Positions 43,678-52,308 of a stretch of 64,000 nt of DNA are shown one piece after another. Origin of the DNA: Bacteroidales bacterium (GTDB lineage: Bacteria; Bacteroidota; Bacteroidia; Bacteroidales; UBA4417); contig JADJHD010000012.1 in assembly GCA_016707705.1 (NCBI GenBank), forward strand, positions 62,001-126,000, written 5' to 3'. The notes below the pieces were generated by a model. It ran no database searches. It saw only the letters and a program-made list of their open reading frames with translations, and had not been told where the DNA came from. Positions within the stretch are counted from its first letter, which is position 1. Each line of letters starts with the position of its first letter. Made by a program: the position numbers and the translations under genes.

Positions 43678-44479
43678 GGCTCAATTGCCGGATACAACGC
43701 AGCTACCTATCAACTATGACTATAACTATATAGAAAATGACACTGCACTTTCTCATTTAAGAAACTATTTTGAAGAGAACCGGGACACTGTACGGCGTCC
43801 TCTTCGAATTCTGCATATCGGAGATTCACATGTGAAGTCGGGGTATTTTGCAGAATCCTTTTCCAGCTTAATGGATTCAGTTATCAGGAACTATGCAGCT
43901 CATGTAATTGTACATGATTCAGATTCCAGTGTAGTGAAACTGATGGTTCTGGCAAAAAATGGAGCAATGGCTAAGACTATTCTCAATCAGGTTTATTCTG
44001 ACACTCTGGTTCAGCAATTCAATCCTGATTTGGTTATTATTTCACTTGGGACTAATGAGGCTTATAACCATGTGAATCTGGATACATTGTCATTTTATCA
44101 TGAAGCACTCATTCAGCAGGTTTTTTCTGATGCCCCCGATTGCGATATTCTTGTAACGGGGCCGGGGGATGGACTGAAGCGTTATTATACAAAAGTAAGA
44201 ATCTCAAGAAAGAAACGCCGTTACAGGACTGTGGTGAATTATACTGTGAATGATTATCTGGTTGATGTAGTTGATTACTATTCCAGTCTTCCAGAGAAGA
44301 TGGATGTGGCTGTCTGGAGTTTTTTCCCGGTGATGGGAGGTGAAGAGTCAATAAGAGATTGGAACCGGAAGGGATTTGCACAGAAAGATATGATACATTT
44401 GACAAAAGAGGGATATCGTTTGGAGTCCCGGCTATTATTAAATGCAGTGATGGATTCATTGATACCCAAACAGCAATAG
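43604..44479 (+). CDS. Second SGNH/GDSL-type exported hydrolase/acyltransferase
   Basis: From the ATG at 43604 the product is 291 residues with a signal-type helix (YSLLPGMLLLLVVCKAQ). The triad is Ser75 (LHIGDSHVKSG), Asp262 and His265 (KDMIHLTKEGY), with the block III motif VIISLGTNEAYN. The start lies inside the previous gene (overlap of about 74 bases, different phase); 43598 and 43613 are alternative ATGs. The open frame extends to a TTG at 43568, but no signal fits there. The MBOAT gene starts 4 bases after the stop. Overlap and tight spacing indicate a single translation-coupled unit. Confidence 0.82.
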   Translation: MTRMLLHVLKYSLLPGMLLLLVVCKAQLPDTTQLPINYDYNYIENDTALSHLRNYFEENRDTVRRPLRILHIGDSHVKSGYFAESFSSLMDSVIRNYAAHVIVHDSDSSVVKLMVLAKNGAMAKTILNQVYSDTLVQQFNPDLVIISLGTNEAYNHVNLDTLSFYHEALIQQVFSDAPDCDILVTGPGDGLKRYYTKVRISRKKRRYRTVVNYTVNDYLVDVVDYYSSLPEKMDVAVWSFFPVMGGEESIRDWNRKGFAQKDMIHLTKEGYRLESRLLLNAVMDSLIPKQQ

Positions 44480-44483
44480 GAGC

Positions 44484-45953
44484 ATGCAGGAGATATTCGA
44501 TAACATTCTGAAGCAGTTGCTGTATGATCCGGCTAATCCGCTGTTGTTCAACTCCGGTTTCTTTGTTTATTTTTTATTTTTCTTCATACTTCTTTACTAT
44601 GCTGTCAGGAAGAATCGAAGGATGCGAATAGGTGTATTTACATTATTCTCGCTCTATTTTTTCTATAAGGCATGTGGTTGGTTCGTTTCTCTGATTCTGA
44701 TATCAGCAGTGGTTGATTTCGGTATTTCAAACCTTATTTACATACAGAAGAACAAAAAGGCAAAGACGGCATTGCTAGTTCTGAGTCTTGTATTGAATCT
44801 TGGGATGTTGTTCTATTTCAAGTACACCAATTTCTTCATTTCCATATTGAATGACCTGAAGTTCAGTAATGCAAGTCCGTTAAACTTGCTGCTACCAATT
44901 GGGATTTCGTTCTATACATTTGAAAACCTCAGTTATACATTGGATGTTTACAGAGGGCATTTCAAGCCGGTAAGGAGTTTTTTGGACTATTTGTTCTTTC
45001 TTTCTTTCTTCCCGAAGCTGGTAATGGGACCTATTGTCAGGGCATCTGATTTTATACCGCAGATTCGAAAAGAGTATACGGTTACACAGCATGATTTCTC
45101 TCTTGGTTTTTTCCTGATAGTAACCGGCTTATTCAAGAAGCTTGTTATTTCCGATTATATCAATGTGAACTTTGTTGGATACATTTTTGATGATCCATCG
45201 AAGCACACAGGGCTTGAGTGCCTTTTAGGGGTTTACGGGTATGCCCTTGTCATTTACTGCGATTTTTCAGGATATTCGGATGTTGCTATTGGGCTGGCGC
45301 GGTGGATGGGGTTCACAGTTAACATCAATTTCAATTCACCCTATCAGAGTGCCAGTATAACAGAGTTTTGGAGAAGGTGGCATATTTCGCTTTCCAGCTG
45401 GCTGAGGGATTATCTGTATATTTCACTGGGGGGGAACAAGAAGGGGAAAATACGCCAATATGTAAACTTATCAGTGACAATGCTCTTGGGTGGACTCTGG
45501 CATGGTGCAAGCTGGAATTTTGTAATATGGGGAGGGATGCATGGAGCGGCACTGGCACTGGATAAGGCCAGGATGTCAATATTCTCTTCTGTTAAGGAAA
45601 GCAAGCTGCTTCGAGTAATTGGGATAATTATCACATTTCATCTCGTTTGTTTTTGCTGGATATTTTTCAGGGCTTCCAGTCTTAATGACTCAATGGTGAT
45701 ACTGCATCAGATAGCAGGCAATTTTGATGCGGGTGCAATCGGGATTCTGGCGATTGCCTATAAATCAGTGTTTCTGATGATGGCATTGGGATTTGCCCTG
45801 CATTTCGTACCGCAGGGAGTGTGCGACAGGTTAGTCTCTAAAATGGAGAATAAAGGGATTGTTTGGTTCATTGGTATTTTCCTGGTATTCATGTTTGTTT
45901 TTTACCAGATCAAAACCTCTGAACAGGTCATGCCAATTTACCTTCAGTTTTAA
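44484..45953 (+). CDS. MBOAT-family membrane O-acyltransferase
   Basis: The 489-residue polytopic protein has the MBOAT signatures. These are FFPKLVMGPIVRASDFIPQ in the first half, FWRRWHISLSSWLRDYLYISLGG around Glu294, and the invariant His340 in GGLWHGASWNF, with about a dozen hydrophobic helices. The AlgI/PatA/DltB group moves an acyl group from a cytosolic donor across the membrane to a periplasmic partner. That partner then esterifies an exported polymer. The two SGNH genes immediately upstream are the expected partners. The acetylated polymer (capsule, exopolysaccharide or peptidoglycan) is unknown. It converges with the barrel gene at 45977. Confidence 0.92.
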   Translation: MQEIFDNILKQLLYDPANPLLFNSGFFVYFLFFFILLYYAVRKNRRMRIGVFTLFSLYFFYKACGWFVSLILISAVVDFGISNLIYIQKNKKAKTALLVLSLVLNLGMLFYFKYTNFFISILNDLKFSNASPLNLLLPIGISFYTFENLSYTLDVYRGHFKPVRSFLDYLFFLSFFPKLVMGPIVRASDFIPQIRKEYTVTQHDFSLGFFLIVTGLFKKLVISDYINVNFVGYIFDDPSKHTGLECLLGVYGYALVIYCDFSGYSDVAIGLARWMGFTVNINFNSPYQSASITEFWRRWHISLSSWLRDYLYISLGGNKKGKIRQYVNLSVTMLLGGLWHGASWNFVIWGGMHGAALALDKARMSIFSSVKESKLLRVIGIIITFHLVCFCWIFFRASSLNDSMVILHQIAGNFDAGAIGILAIAYKSVFLMMALGFALHFVPQGVCDRLVSKMENKGIVWFIGIFLVFMFVFYQIKTSEQVMPIYLQF

Positions 45954-45976
45954 TGAAAATGCTATCTGCGTAGCCG

Positions 45977-46492
45977 TTAAAAGTAGATTGTGGCCACTAG
46001 CATGGTTCCGGTATTAAAATTGATGCCATCCGGATTTCCAAACCGATTCGAGTTTTTATCTGATTTCGTGAAATTGCCCTGAGCTTCAATTCCGAGGCTA
46101 AGTTTCTCAGCTATAAAATACTCAGCTCCAAAATTCAGACCTCCAATCAGATCAACCTTGGTTTTGTCATCGACCTGATTTTTTGAAGAAGGGAAATTCA
46201 GGACAGTTCCCAGTTTAACTCCAAGGTAAGGGCAAAGTTTGTCGGTTTTGAAATAGTATCTTGGACTTACTCCGATTCCAAGGTCAGTACCTATTTTGCT
46301 TGCTGAGACCAGTTCTACGACAGGAACAATCGCCACTTTTGAACTGACCCAAACAGGCATCATTATACCATACTGATTTCCCTGAATTGTTGCGCTTAGT
46401 CCAATATTCCTTTTCTGCTGGGCAAAAAGAGAACCTGAAGTCAATAGCAAAAGGAGAATTGCGAGAGTTGCTTTACTGTTTATAGTTTTCAT
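45977..46492 (-). CDS. Small outer-membrane beta-barrel protein
   Basis: The 171-residue product has a signal peptide (LAILLLLLTSGSLFAQ). It continues with short amphipathic strands of an eight-stranded barrel (IGLSATIQGNQYGIMMPVW, LCPYLGVKLGTVLNF, NFGAEYFIAEKLSLGIEAQG) and ends in hydrophobic residues plus Phe (TMLVATIYF). This is an OmpA/OmpX-sized barrel without the OmpA peptidoglycan-binding domain. It lies 50 bases downstream of the lipoprotein gene on the same strand. Function unknown. Confidence 0.65.
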   Translation of the reverse strand: MKTINSKATLAILLLLLTSGSLFAQQKRNIGLSATIQGNQYGIMMPVWVSSKVAIVPVVELVSASKIGTDLGIGVSPRYYFKTDKLCPYLGVKLGTVLNFPSSKNQVDDKTKVDLIGGLNFGAEYFIAEKLSLGIEAQGNFTKSDKNSNRFGNPDGINFNTGTMLVATIYF

Positions 46493-46542
46493 CTTTGGAT
46501 CAGCGATTTTGATTGGTTAATAAATGAATAAATTCGGCGATA

Positions 46543-47064
46543 TTATAGAATTACCAAGTTATCATGCAGCAGGAAATCTCCTGTTTTGAGGTATATCTTG
46601 TAATATCCTGGCGATAAGTAAGTTGCATCAATGACAAAAGAGCTTACATTCCCTTCAGCCTGGAAAACCGTTTGTCCGCCAGCAATCAGGTTGAGTTGTC
46701 CAAGATACAGTGAAGAGGTTTCCTGTATTTCGGAAGGAGTTGCCTGTGTGATCCATAATTTCCAGTTTTCTTCACTGTAGGGTCTTTTGATTTGCAGGCG
46801 AATCAGAGAGCCGAAAACAGGGTTAGGGTAGCAAATCAGGTATACTGATGATGAGGGATAATCCTGACCATCGCCCAGATATACATTTGGTGACCCTACA
46901 GCTCCAGCTGGGAAACCGGATTCATCCCTCAGGTAATAACCATTGAAAGCTGGGTCGTTCAACTCTCCAAGGCGCATCGGGCCTTCCTCTTTGCTGCATG
47001 AATTGAGCATTCCTGCGTTGGCAATCAGCAAGGCTAATGATATGAGTATCTGTATCTTTTTCAC
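46543..47064 (-). CDS. Lipoprotein with YPNP-type beta domain
   Basis: The 173-residue protein has a lipobox (GMLNSC, Cys23). The C-terminal 100 residues resemble a T9SS type A sorting domain: LICYPNPVFGSLIRLQI, then a hydrophobic strand pattern and a terminal GYYKIYLKTGDFLLHDNLVIL. A protein normally has either a lipobox or a sorting domain as its address label, so the combination is unusual. The fold may simply be shared. No function is known. Two TAnnTTTG-like boxes on the minus strand lie about 100-120 bases upstream (47167-47174 and 47177-47184). Confidence 0.6.
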   Translation of the reverse strand: MKKIQILISLALLIANAGMLNSCSKEEGPMRLGELNDPAFNGYYLRDESGFPAGAVGSPNVYLGDGQDYPSSSVYLICYPNPVFGSLIRLQIKRPYSEENWKLWITQATPSEIQETSSLYLGQLNLIAGGQTVFQAEGNVSSFVIDATYLSPGYYKIYLKTGDFLLHDNLVIL

Positions 47065-47275
47065 AGTTCAGTATTTACTAAAATAGATCCTGAAATAGAA
47101 TTCGCTGGAATTGGATCAGGAAAGGCGCATTTAAAGAATGACAGTCAAGGATCTTATGCAGTGAATCAAAACTAACCAAAAGTAAAACAAGCATTCTTTT
47201 AAAATGTTGTATACTTCAGATTTTAGCAGGTTTTTCCTTCGGGCTGTAATTGAAGGGATGATGTTTCTTCGGATG

Positions 47276-49777
47276 TTAGAAATTGAAGTTCATTGACATC
47301 ATTACCCCGAAGCGATTTGCATTCGGATGATCATTGTAGGAGAGGCGCCAAATACCGTCGATCCTGATGAAGCGGAAGATATTTTCAATACCAACACCAG
47401 CTTCAAAGTAAGGCTTGCCAAGAGTATAGGTGCCTTCGGGGAAGAAATTATATTGCTTGTTGGCATCTGTGGTATGACCCATTGCGCCCCTAATCTGGGC
47501 TACCTCACGCCATTTGAGTTTACGGATTGCAGGGATTCTGTTGAGGAAGAATCCTTCAAAGTGATGTGTGAACAGGAAGTTGACGTATTCGTCGCTCACA
47601 AATTCGTAGTAGTTCATGAGGTTAAAGGCTGTTTCATCGTACCAGAAGGTCTCATTCCCATTGTGAATTTTCATAAGGGGGAATGGCAATCTGCCCCATG
47701 TTTTTCCTGCCTCGACGTAATACTTTGACCAACCGGTGGTTGCTGAATTAAACCACTGAGTTACTCTGATCTTAGCTTTATGGTACTCAAAATCACTGGC
47801 CAGAAGGTTCTTGAAACCATAGGAATATTGAAGGTCAAGAACCGGGTAGGGGGAGCTTACTGTCACCCTTTCAAATTCGCCGGCAAGCACTTTTTCGTGG
47901 TAGCCATAGTGCAGATCGAGCGTTACTTCGGTGGTAGTTATCTGATTCCTTGAAATATACTGGTCAAGTTGATAGTCATAAAGTTTTATGCCTTCTCCTC
48001 CCAGCGTATAGATTTTCCGGTTATTCATTCCTATTGTGTTGGAGAAACCGGTATACCACTCATGCTTATAGGCCCATTTAAGTTCATCCACCATGGAGAG
48101 CTTGTCCTGAGGATTTCGTCTGAAAAGAGAGTTGAAAAAGAAGTCTTCCCTGAATGCATCATCACCAACACCCAGTTGTTCCATATCGTGCTTATAGGAG
48201 GCAGTCAGGATTCTATCGGGAATCTTATTGACCATATATATCATCCCCAGCTTATACTTAAGTGTATTATCCTTTAATCCGTATGCAGCATATCCATCAA
48301 ACATAATCCGGGTGCTGAAGTCATTAGAAGTCCTGCCACCAATGCGGAAACGGTTGCCTTCGATGCTGTTAAAACTATAGGTTGAAGCATAGGGACCCCA
48401 TTCAAAATTTCCATTCACGTAATACCCGGTGAAGACAGTTTGGGCTATATCGAGGTAAGTATTGAAAATTGGCATTTTCTTCAGGGTGTCAGCCAGACGG
48501 TATACGGAGGATTCGCGGTAGGTAAGATCTTCAGGTCTTGATTTAGCCCAGAATTCCTGATCACGTTTAATAGCATTATCCTGAACGATGATATTATTTG
48601 GGGTATTGAAAATCTTTTCATCCTTCACAGGAGAAAAACTGTACTTCCTGAAGATAGCTGTCCGGGTACCATAAAAGCCCATTGTTACCTTGGCATCTTC
48701 AATCAGGTTGAAGTCTGCAACGATATGATCACGGGTTAGCATCCATTGCCGGCCATCGACTTGTTCGAATTCCTGAGAGATAACCATGTCGTTGATGAAG
48801 TTCATATTGGCATCATCAACCATTCGCATTTCGACCTTTTTGATGGCAAAAGTGGAATCATGAACCCAGAAATTTCCGGTGAAGGCATATTCCTGTTTCC
48901 TCCGGGGCTTGAACATGATATTATAGCACCAGTTATTTCCTAAGAATGCAGAGTCCACAAGATAATAACGGTAGTAAAGGAGACCCATTCCGTTTATCGG
49001 GCTGGGAAAGTTCTTCTGAAAGAGATCGATAAAATTGTCGTAGATATTCACATTCTGAGCCAGATTACCACCAAACTGAGCGATGGTGGCATTTTCGATA
49101 CCGGAAATCTGTGAAGCATTGATGATTTCCTTTCTGGCGCGGGGACTACGCCGGTAATACATGTTTGAGAATGATTCACTCAGCATAACAGGAAGATAGG
49201 CTTTCCCATTGACGGTGCTGGTATCCATATGTTCAAACACAAATTTGAAGGGCTCCAGTACTTTGCGTTTCAATAGCTTATCGCTAAGGTTATTAGCATC
49301 GAACTGCATTTTTGTATACACCTCACAATGGTAGGTGTCTTTCTTATCCGGATCGTTGAGATCCTTATTGTCAATTATTTTTTTCAGCAGCACTTCGGCG
49401 GGATTTTCACCCGGGCGAATTACAACTTCTGAAAGTTCATAGTTTTCCTGATCAAGTGAAAAGTCGACAACCTGAAAATGGTTTGGTTGAATTGGCTTGC
49501 GGGACGTAAAGTAGCCAACATATGATGCAATTACAGAATCTGCAGGTTTCCTGATTTCAAGTGAGTACTTGCCTTCAAAGTCGGTGGTGGCACCGATGGT
49601 AGTTCCCTTGAAGTAAACGTTGACAAAAGGGATTGGTTCCCCTGTCCGGTTATCTTTAACAGTCCCCATTACCTTTGTGATTTCCTGGGAACAGGCAGGC
49701 GACGCGATACCCATCACCAGCATGATACTGATAATTACGCTAATCAGGATGGGTATGATATGTATGAGTTTTTTCAC
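47276..49777 (-). CDS. DUF5686 outer-membrane protein with carboxypeptidase-like regulatory domain
   Basis: The 833-residue protein has a signal segment (IIPILISVIISIMLVMGIASPACSQ). A CarboxypepD_reg-like domain (about 35-120: VMGTVKDNRTGEPIPFVNV ... GATTDFEGKYSLEI) and a long DUF5686 region follow, ending as a barrel (FGVMMSMNFNF). It looks like a TonB-receptor relative without a plug domain. Homologues are common in Bacteroidota; their role in the envelope is not established. Length and domain order match the family. The next gene upstream (49826) is unrelated. Confidence 0.85.
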   Translation of the reverse strand: MKKLIHIIPILISVIISIMLVMGIASPACSQEITKVMGTVKDNRTGEPIPFVNVYFKGTTIGATTDFEGKYSLEIRKPADSVIASYVGYFTSRKPIQPNHFQVVDFSLDQENYELSEVVIRPGENPAEVLLKKIIDNKDLNDPDKKDTYHCEVYTKMQFDANNLSDKLLKRKVLEPFKFVFEHMDTSTVNGKAYLPVMLSESFSNMYYRRSPRARKEIINASQISGIENATIAQFGGNLAQNVNIYDNFIDLFQKNFPSPINGMGLLYYRYYLVDSAFLGNNWCYNIMFKPRRKQEYAFTGNFWVHDSTFAIKKVEMRMVDDANMNFINDMVISQEFEQVDGRQWMLTRDHIVADFNLIEDAKVTMGFYGTRTAIFRKYSFSPVKDEKIFNTPNNIIVQDNAIKRDQEFWAKSRPEDLTYRESSVYRLADTLKKMPIFNTYLDIAQTVFTGYYVNGNFEWGPYASTYSFNSIEGNRFRIGGRTSNDFSTRIMFDGYAAYGLKDNTLKYKLGMIYMVNKIPDRILTASYKHDMEQLGVGDDAFREDFFFNSLFRRNPQDKLSMVDELKWAYKHEWYTGFSNTIGMNNRKIYTLGGEGIKLYDYQLDQYISRNQITTTEVTLDLHYGYHEKVLAGEFERVTVSSPYPVLDLQYSYGFKNLLASDFEYHKAKIRVTQWFNSATTGWSKYYVEAGKTWGRLPFPLMKIHNGNETFWYDETAFNLMNYYEFVSDEYVNFLFTHHFEGFFLNRIPAIRKLKWREVAQIRGAMGHTTDANKQYNFFPEGTYTLGKPYFEAGVGIENIFRFIRIDGIWRLSYNDHPNANRFGVMMSMNFNF

Positions 49778-49825
49778 GTGCCGGTATAAATCAAAGCCTA
49801 TGCCAAAAGGTAATTCACCTTCAGA

Positions 49826-50188
49826 TTACAAAACAGGTGAATTCGGAGTTTGTTGAAGTTCGTCCCAGAATTCCACGGCTTTCCTCATATGAGGAATCAC
49901 AATAGTACCGCCCACGAGAGTCGCAATGCTCATTGTTTCAAAAAGTTCCTCACTGTTGACGCCATTTTCATGACATTTAATGAGGTGGTATTTCACACAA
50001 TCGTCGCATCTGAGCACCATACTGGCAACCAGTCCAAGCAGTTCCTTGGTTTTGACGGGAAGAGCACCTTCAGTATAGGCGTTAGTGTCAACGTTGAAGA
50101 TGCGACGAATTACCTTATTGTCGACGCTGAGGATGCGTTCGTTCATCTTGCTGCGGTATTCGTTGAATTCGTCAAGTTTTTGACCCAT
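49826..50188 (-). CDS. Carboxymuconolactone decarboxylase-family (AhpD-like) protein
   Basis: From the ATG at 50188 the 120-residue protein is the CMD/AhpD fold. It begins MGQKLDEFNEYRSKMNERI and contains TKELLGLVASMVLRCDDCVKYHLIKC, with redox cysteines Cys61 and Cys64 (CxxC) and a following His. Such proteins are peroxidase-type or thiol-redox helpers. The open frame continues upstream to 50236, but that start overlaps a TACCTTTG box (50234-50241), and the shorter start matches homologues. It is not next to an ahpC gene. Substrate unknown. Confidence 0.88.
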   Translation of the reverse strand: MGQKLDEFNEYRSKMNERILSVDNKVIRRIFNVDTNAYTEGALPVKTKELLGLVASMVLRCDDCVKYHLIKCHENGVNSEELFETMSIATLVGGTIVIPHMRKAVEFWDELQQTPNSPVL

Positions 50189-50233
50189 GCTTGTGAGGAT
50201 TTTAAAACGGGAAAGTTGCGATTTTTCGAAGTG

Positions 50234-50241
50234 CAAAGGTA
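50234..50241 (-). promoter_or_regulatory. Putative -7 box (TACCTTTG) for the CMD gene
   Basis: On the minus strand this reads TACCTTTG, about 46 bases before the ATG at 50188. It overlaps the upstream candidate start at 50236 and argues against it. The nearest TTTG upstream is 15 bases away, shorter than usual. Confidence 0.42.
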
Positions 50242-50339
50242 ACCATTATCAGGGAGCAAAAACCCTGACCCCTGGCACTGAGGGTTTCAGAAGCGTTAAA
50301 TTATGCTAAAAGCCTTCCGGGGGATCGATCTGTTTTTGA

Positions 50340-51305
50340 TCAGATTATACCTTCCCTGAGAATATCATGGAGATGAATCACTCCCATGTATTGATTCTGC
50401 TGTGTTACGAGCAGCTGGGTGATGTTATTGGATCGCATAAGGTCAAGGGCATCAGATACCAATGCTTCAGGGTCAATGGTTCTGGGGGAGTGTGACATAA
50501 TAGAGGAAGCCTTGATTCCGTCAATGGTGGAGTGAGTATGAAGCATTCTGCGCAGGTCGCCGTCAGTTATTATGCCTTCGAGCATTCCATTTGATGTAAC
50601 GGCAGTAACTCCAAGCCTTTTGGAAGAAATTTCGAGAATGACGGTTCTGATGTCATCATCGAGGCTTACTTCAGGTCTTTCATTGTTTTTGTAAACATCA
50701 GAAACCCGGAGGTACAGTCGTTTTCCAAGAGCACCACCAGGATGGTAGCGGGCGAAATCACCGGAGGTAAAGCCCCTGCATTCAAGCAGGGCAACGGCCA
50801 GGGCATCTCCCATGACGAGCTGGGCAGTAGTGCTGGAGGTAGGGGCCAGATTATTGGGACAAGCTTCTCTTTCAACGGAGGTATTCAGGATGATATCTGC
50901 CTGTTTTGCAAGGTATGAATCAGTATTTCCGACCATTGCAACCAGGGTATTTCCCTGCAATTTAAGTAGGGGAATTAGAACTTTTATTTCCGGGGTGTTC
51001 CCGCTTTTAGAGAGGCAGATTATGATATCTTCATTTCGTATCATTCCCAGGTCACCATGAACAGCATCGGCAGCATGCATAAAACTTGAGGGTGTACCTG
51101 TGGAATTCAGGGTAGATACAATTTTGGATGCTATGTTGGCACTTTTACCTATTCCGGTAACGATAACCCTGCCTGTTGAATTGAGTATTGTTTGGATGCA
51201 GAGGATAAAGTCCTCATTCACTGAATGCTTAAGATTCGCAATAGCGGATGCTTCATCAGCGATAGTATTTAACGCTATTTCCCTAATTTCCTGTGAAGTT
51301 TTCAA
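50340..51305 (-). CDS. kdsD: Arabinose-5-phosphate isomerase (KpsF/GutQ/KdsD family)
   Basis: Converts ribulose-5-phosphate to arabinose-5-phosphate, the first step to Kdo. The 321-residue protein has a SIS domain (VTGIGKSANIASKIVSTLNSTG, HGDLGMIRNEDIIICLSKSGNT) followed by two CBS domains (about 205-320, including GMLEGIITDGDLRRML and YMGVIHLHDILREG). Order and length are standard for KdsD/KpsF. It pairs functionally with kdsB in this window. It lies 38 bases downstream of the UbiA-family gene on the same strand. Confidence 0.92.
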   Translation of the reverse strand: MKTSQEIREIALNTIADEASAIANLKHSVNEDFILCIQTILNSTGRVIVTGIGKSANIASKIVSTLNSTGTPSSFMHAADAVHGDLGMIRNEDIIICLSKSGNTPEIKVLIPLLKLQGNTLVAMVGNTDSYLAKQADIILNTSVEREACPNNLAPTSSTTAQLVMGDALAVALLECRGFTSGDFARYHPGGALGKRLYLRVSDVYKNNERPEVSLDDDIRTVILEISSKRLGVTAVTSNGMLEGIITDGDLRRMLHTHSTIDGIKASSIMSHSPRTIDPEALVSDALDLMRSNNITQLLVTQQNQYMGVIHLHDILREGII

Positions 51306-51343
51306 ATTGAAGAGATTATAGGTTTTACTGCAAGAGGAACAGT

Positions 51344-52222
51344 TTAATGAATCAGCAGATCAGAGATGGCAAAAGTAGCGTAGATAATGCTTGCGATTCC
51401 GTTAAGGGTGAAGAATGCAAGATTTACCCGGCTCAGATCCATGGGCTTAACGATAAAATGCTGGTAAAAGAGCAGGATGGAGAAGATGCTGAGTCCAATC
51501 CAATAGAGAAGATCGAATTGACCTAAAAATCCTGTGAGTATAAGTATGAGAGCCGACAACAGGTGAAGAACGAATGAAAGTATCAGGGCAGATTTTCTAC
51601 CCATTGCTACCGGAATTGACCTGAGCTTATTGGTTTTGTCGAATTCATCATCCTGCAAGGCATAGATAATGTCGAAGCCAGTTACCCAAAAGAGGACCGC
51701 AAAGGAAAGAAGGATTGGCAGAATGTTGAATTTTCCTGTTACAGCGAGATAGGCACCTGTTGGGGCAAGTGCAAGTCCAAGGCCCAGCACGAAATGCGAA
51801 AATGCCGTAAATCGTTTGGTTAGGCTATATCCCAAAACTACAATAAGCGCAACTGGGGAAAGGTAGAAGCAGAGCGGATTAATAAACCAGGTTACTACTA
51901 TAAACAGCAGGGCGTTCGCAATGCAGAAGGCAAGAGCGTAGGAGGGCCTGATGATTTCAGCAGGGATTTCACGCATGGCTGTTCGGGGGTTTTTCTTGTC
52001 GATTTCCCTGTCGGCCCATCGGTTAAAACTCATGGCTGCATTTCTGGCAAGAAACATGCTCACAAGGACAAGAATAAAAAGTCGCCAGCTAATAGCATCC
52101 AATGAGTTGGAACTTGCTAAAAAAAAGCCTAAAAGAGCAAAAGGCATGGCGAAAATGGTGTGCGCAAATTTTACCAACGATAAATAATTGCCTACTTTTG
52201 CCTGAATTTTCTGCAGAACCAT
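51344..52222 (-). CDS. UbiA-family prenyltransferase (MqnP/UbiA-like)
   Basis: The 292-residue integral membrane protein (from the ATG at 52222) has both metal-diphosphate motifs, NRWADREIDKKN in the first half and LQDDEFDKTNKLRSIP in the second. It has about nine membrane helices (FAHTIFAMPFALLGFFLA and others). It attaches a polyprenyl chain to an aromatic acceptor in quinone synthesis. The N-R-x-x-D-R-x-I-D form resembles UbiA/MqnP rather than MenA. MqnP belongs to the futalosine menaquinone route; the context gives no other mqn gene. The open frame extends to 52270, but a TATTTTTG box at 52242-52249 favours the shorter start. Confidence 0.86.
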   Translation of the reverse strand: MVLQKIQAKVGNYLSLVKFAHTIFAMPFALLGFFLASSNSLDAISWRLFILVLVSMFLARNAAMSFNRWADREIDKKNPRTAMREIPAEIIRPSYALAFCIANALLFIVVTWFINPLCFYLSPVALIVVLGYSLTKRFTAFSHFVLGLGLALAPTGAYLAVTGKFNILPILLSFAVLFWVTGFDIIYALQDDEFDKTNKLRSIPVAMGRKSALILSFVLHLLSALILILTGFLGQFDLLYWIGLSIFSILLFYQHFIVKPMDLSRVNLAFFTLNGIASIIYATFAISDLLIH

Positions 52223-52241
52223 TTTATTGCGATTGTGATTG

Positions 52242-52249
52242 CAAAAATA
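52242..52249 (-). promoter_or_regulatory. Putative -7 box (TATTTTTG) for the UbiA-family gene
   Basis: On the minus strand this reads TATTTTTG, about 20 bases before the ATG at 52222. No -33 element at standard spacing is seen. Confidence 0.38.
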
Positions 52250-52308
52250 GATAAGTTCACAACTATTCATTCATAATTATTCGGATTCTCTTTAGCTTGG
52301 TTTCTTTT

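Noticed and set aside
47327..47728. 133-codon plus-strand frame opposite the DUF5686 gene
   Set aside because: Antisense to the conserved barrel region; no independent evidence for coding.
49850..50242. 130-codon plus-strand frame opposite the CMD gene
   Set aside because: It lies fully antisense to a well-supported AhpD-like gene and its translation has no family features.
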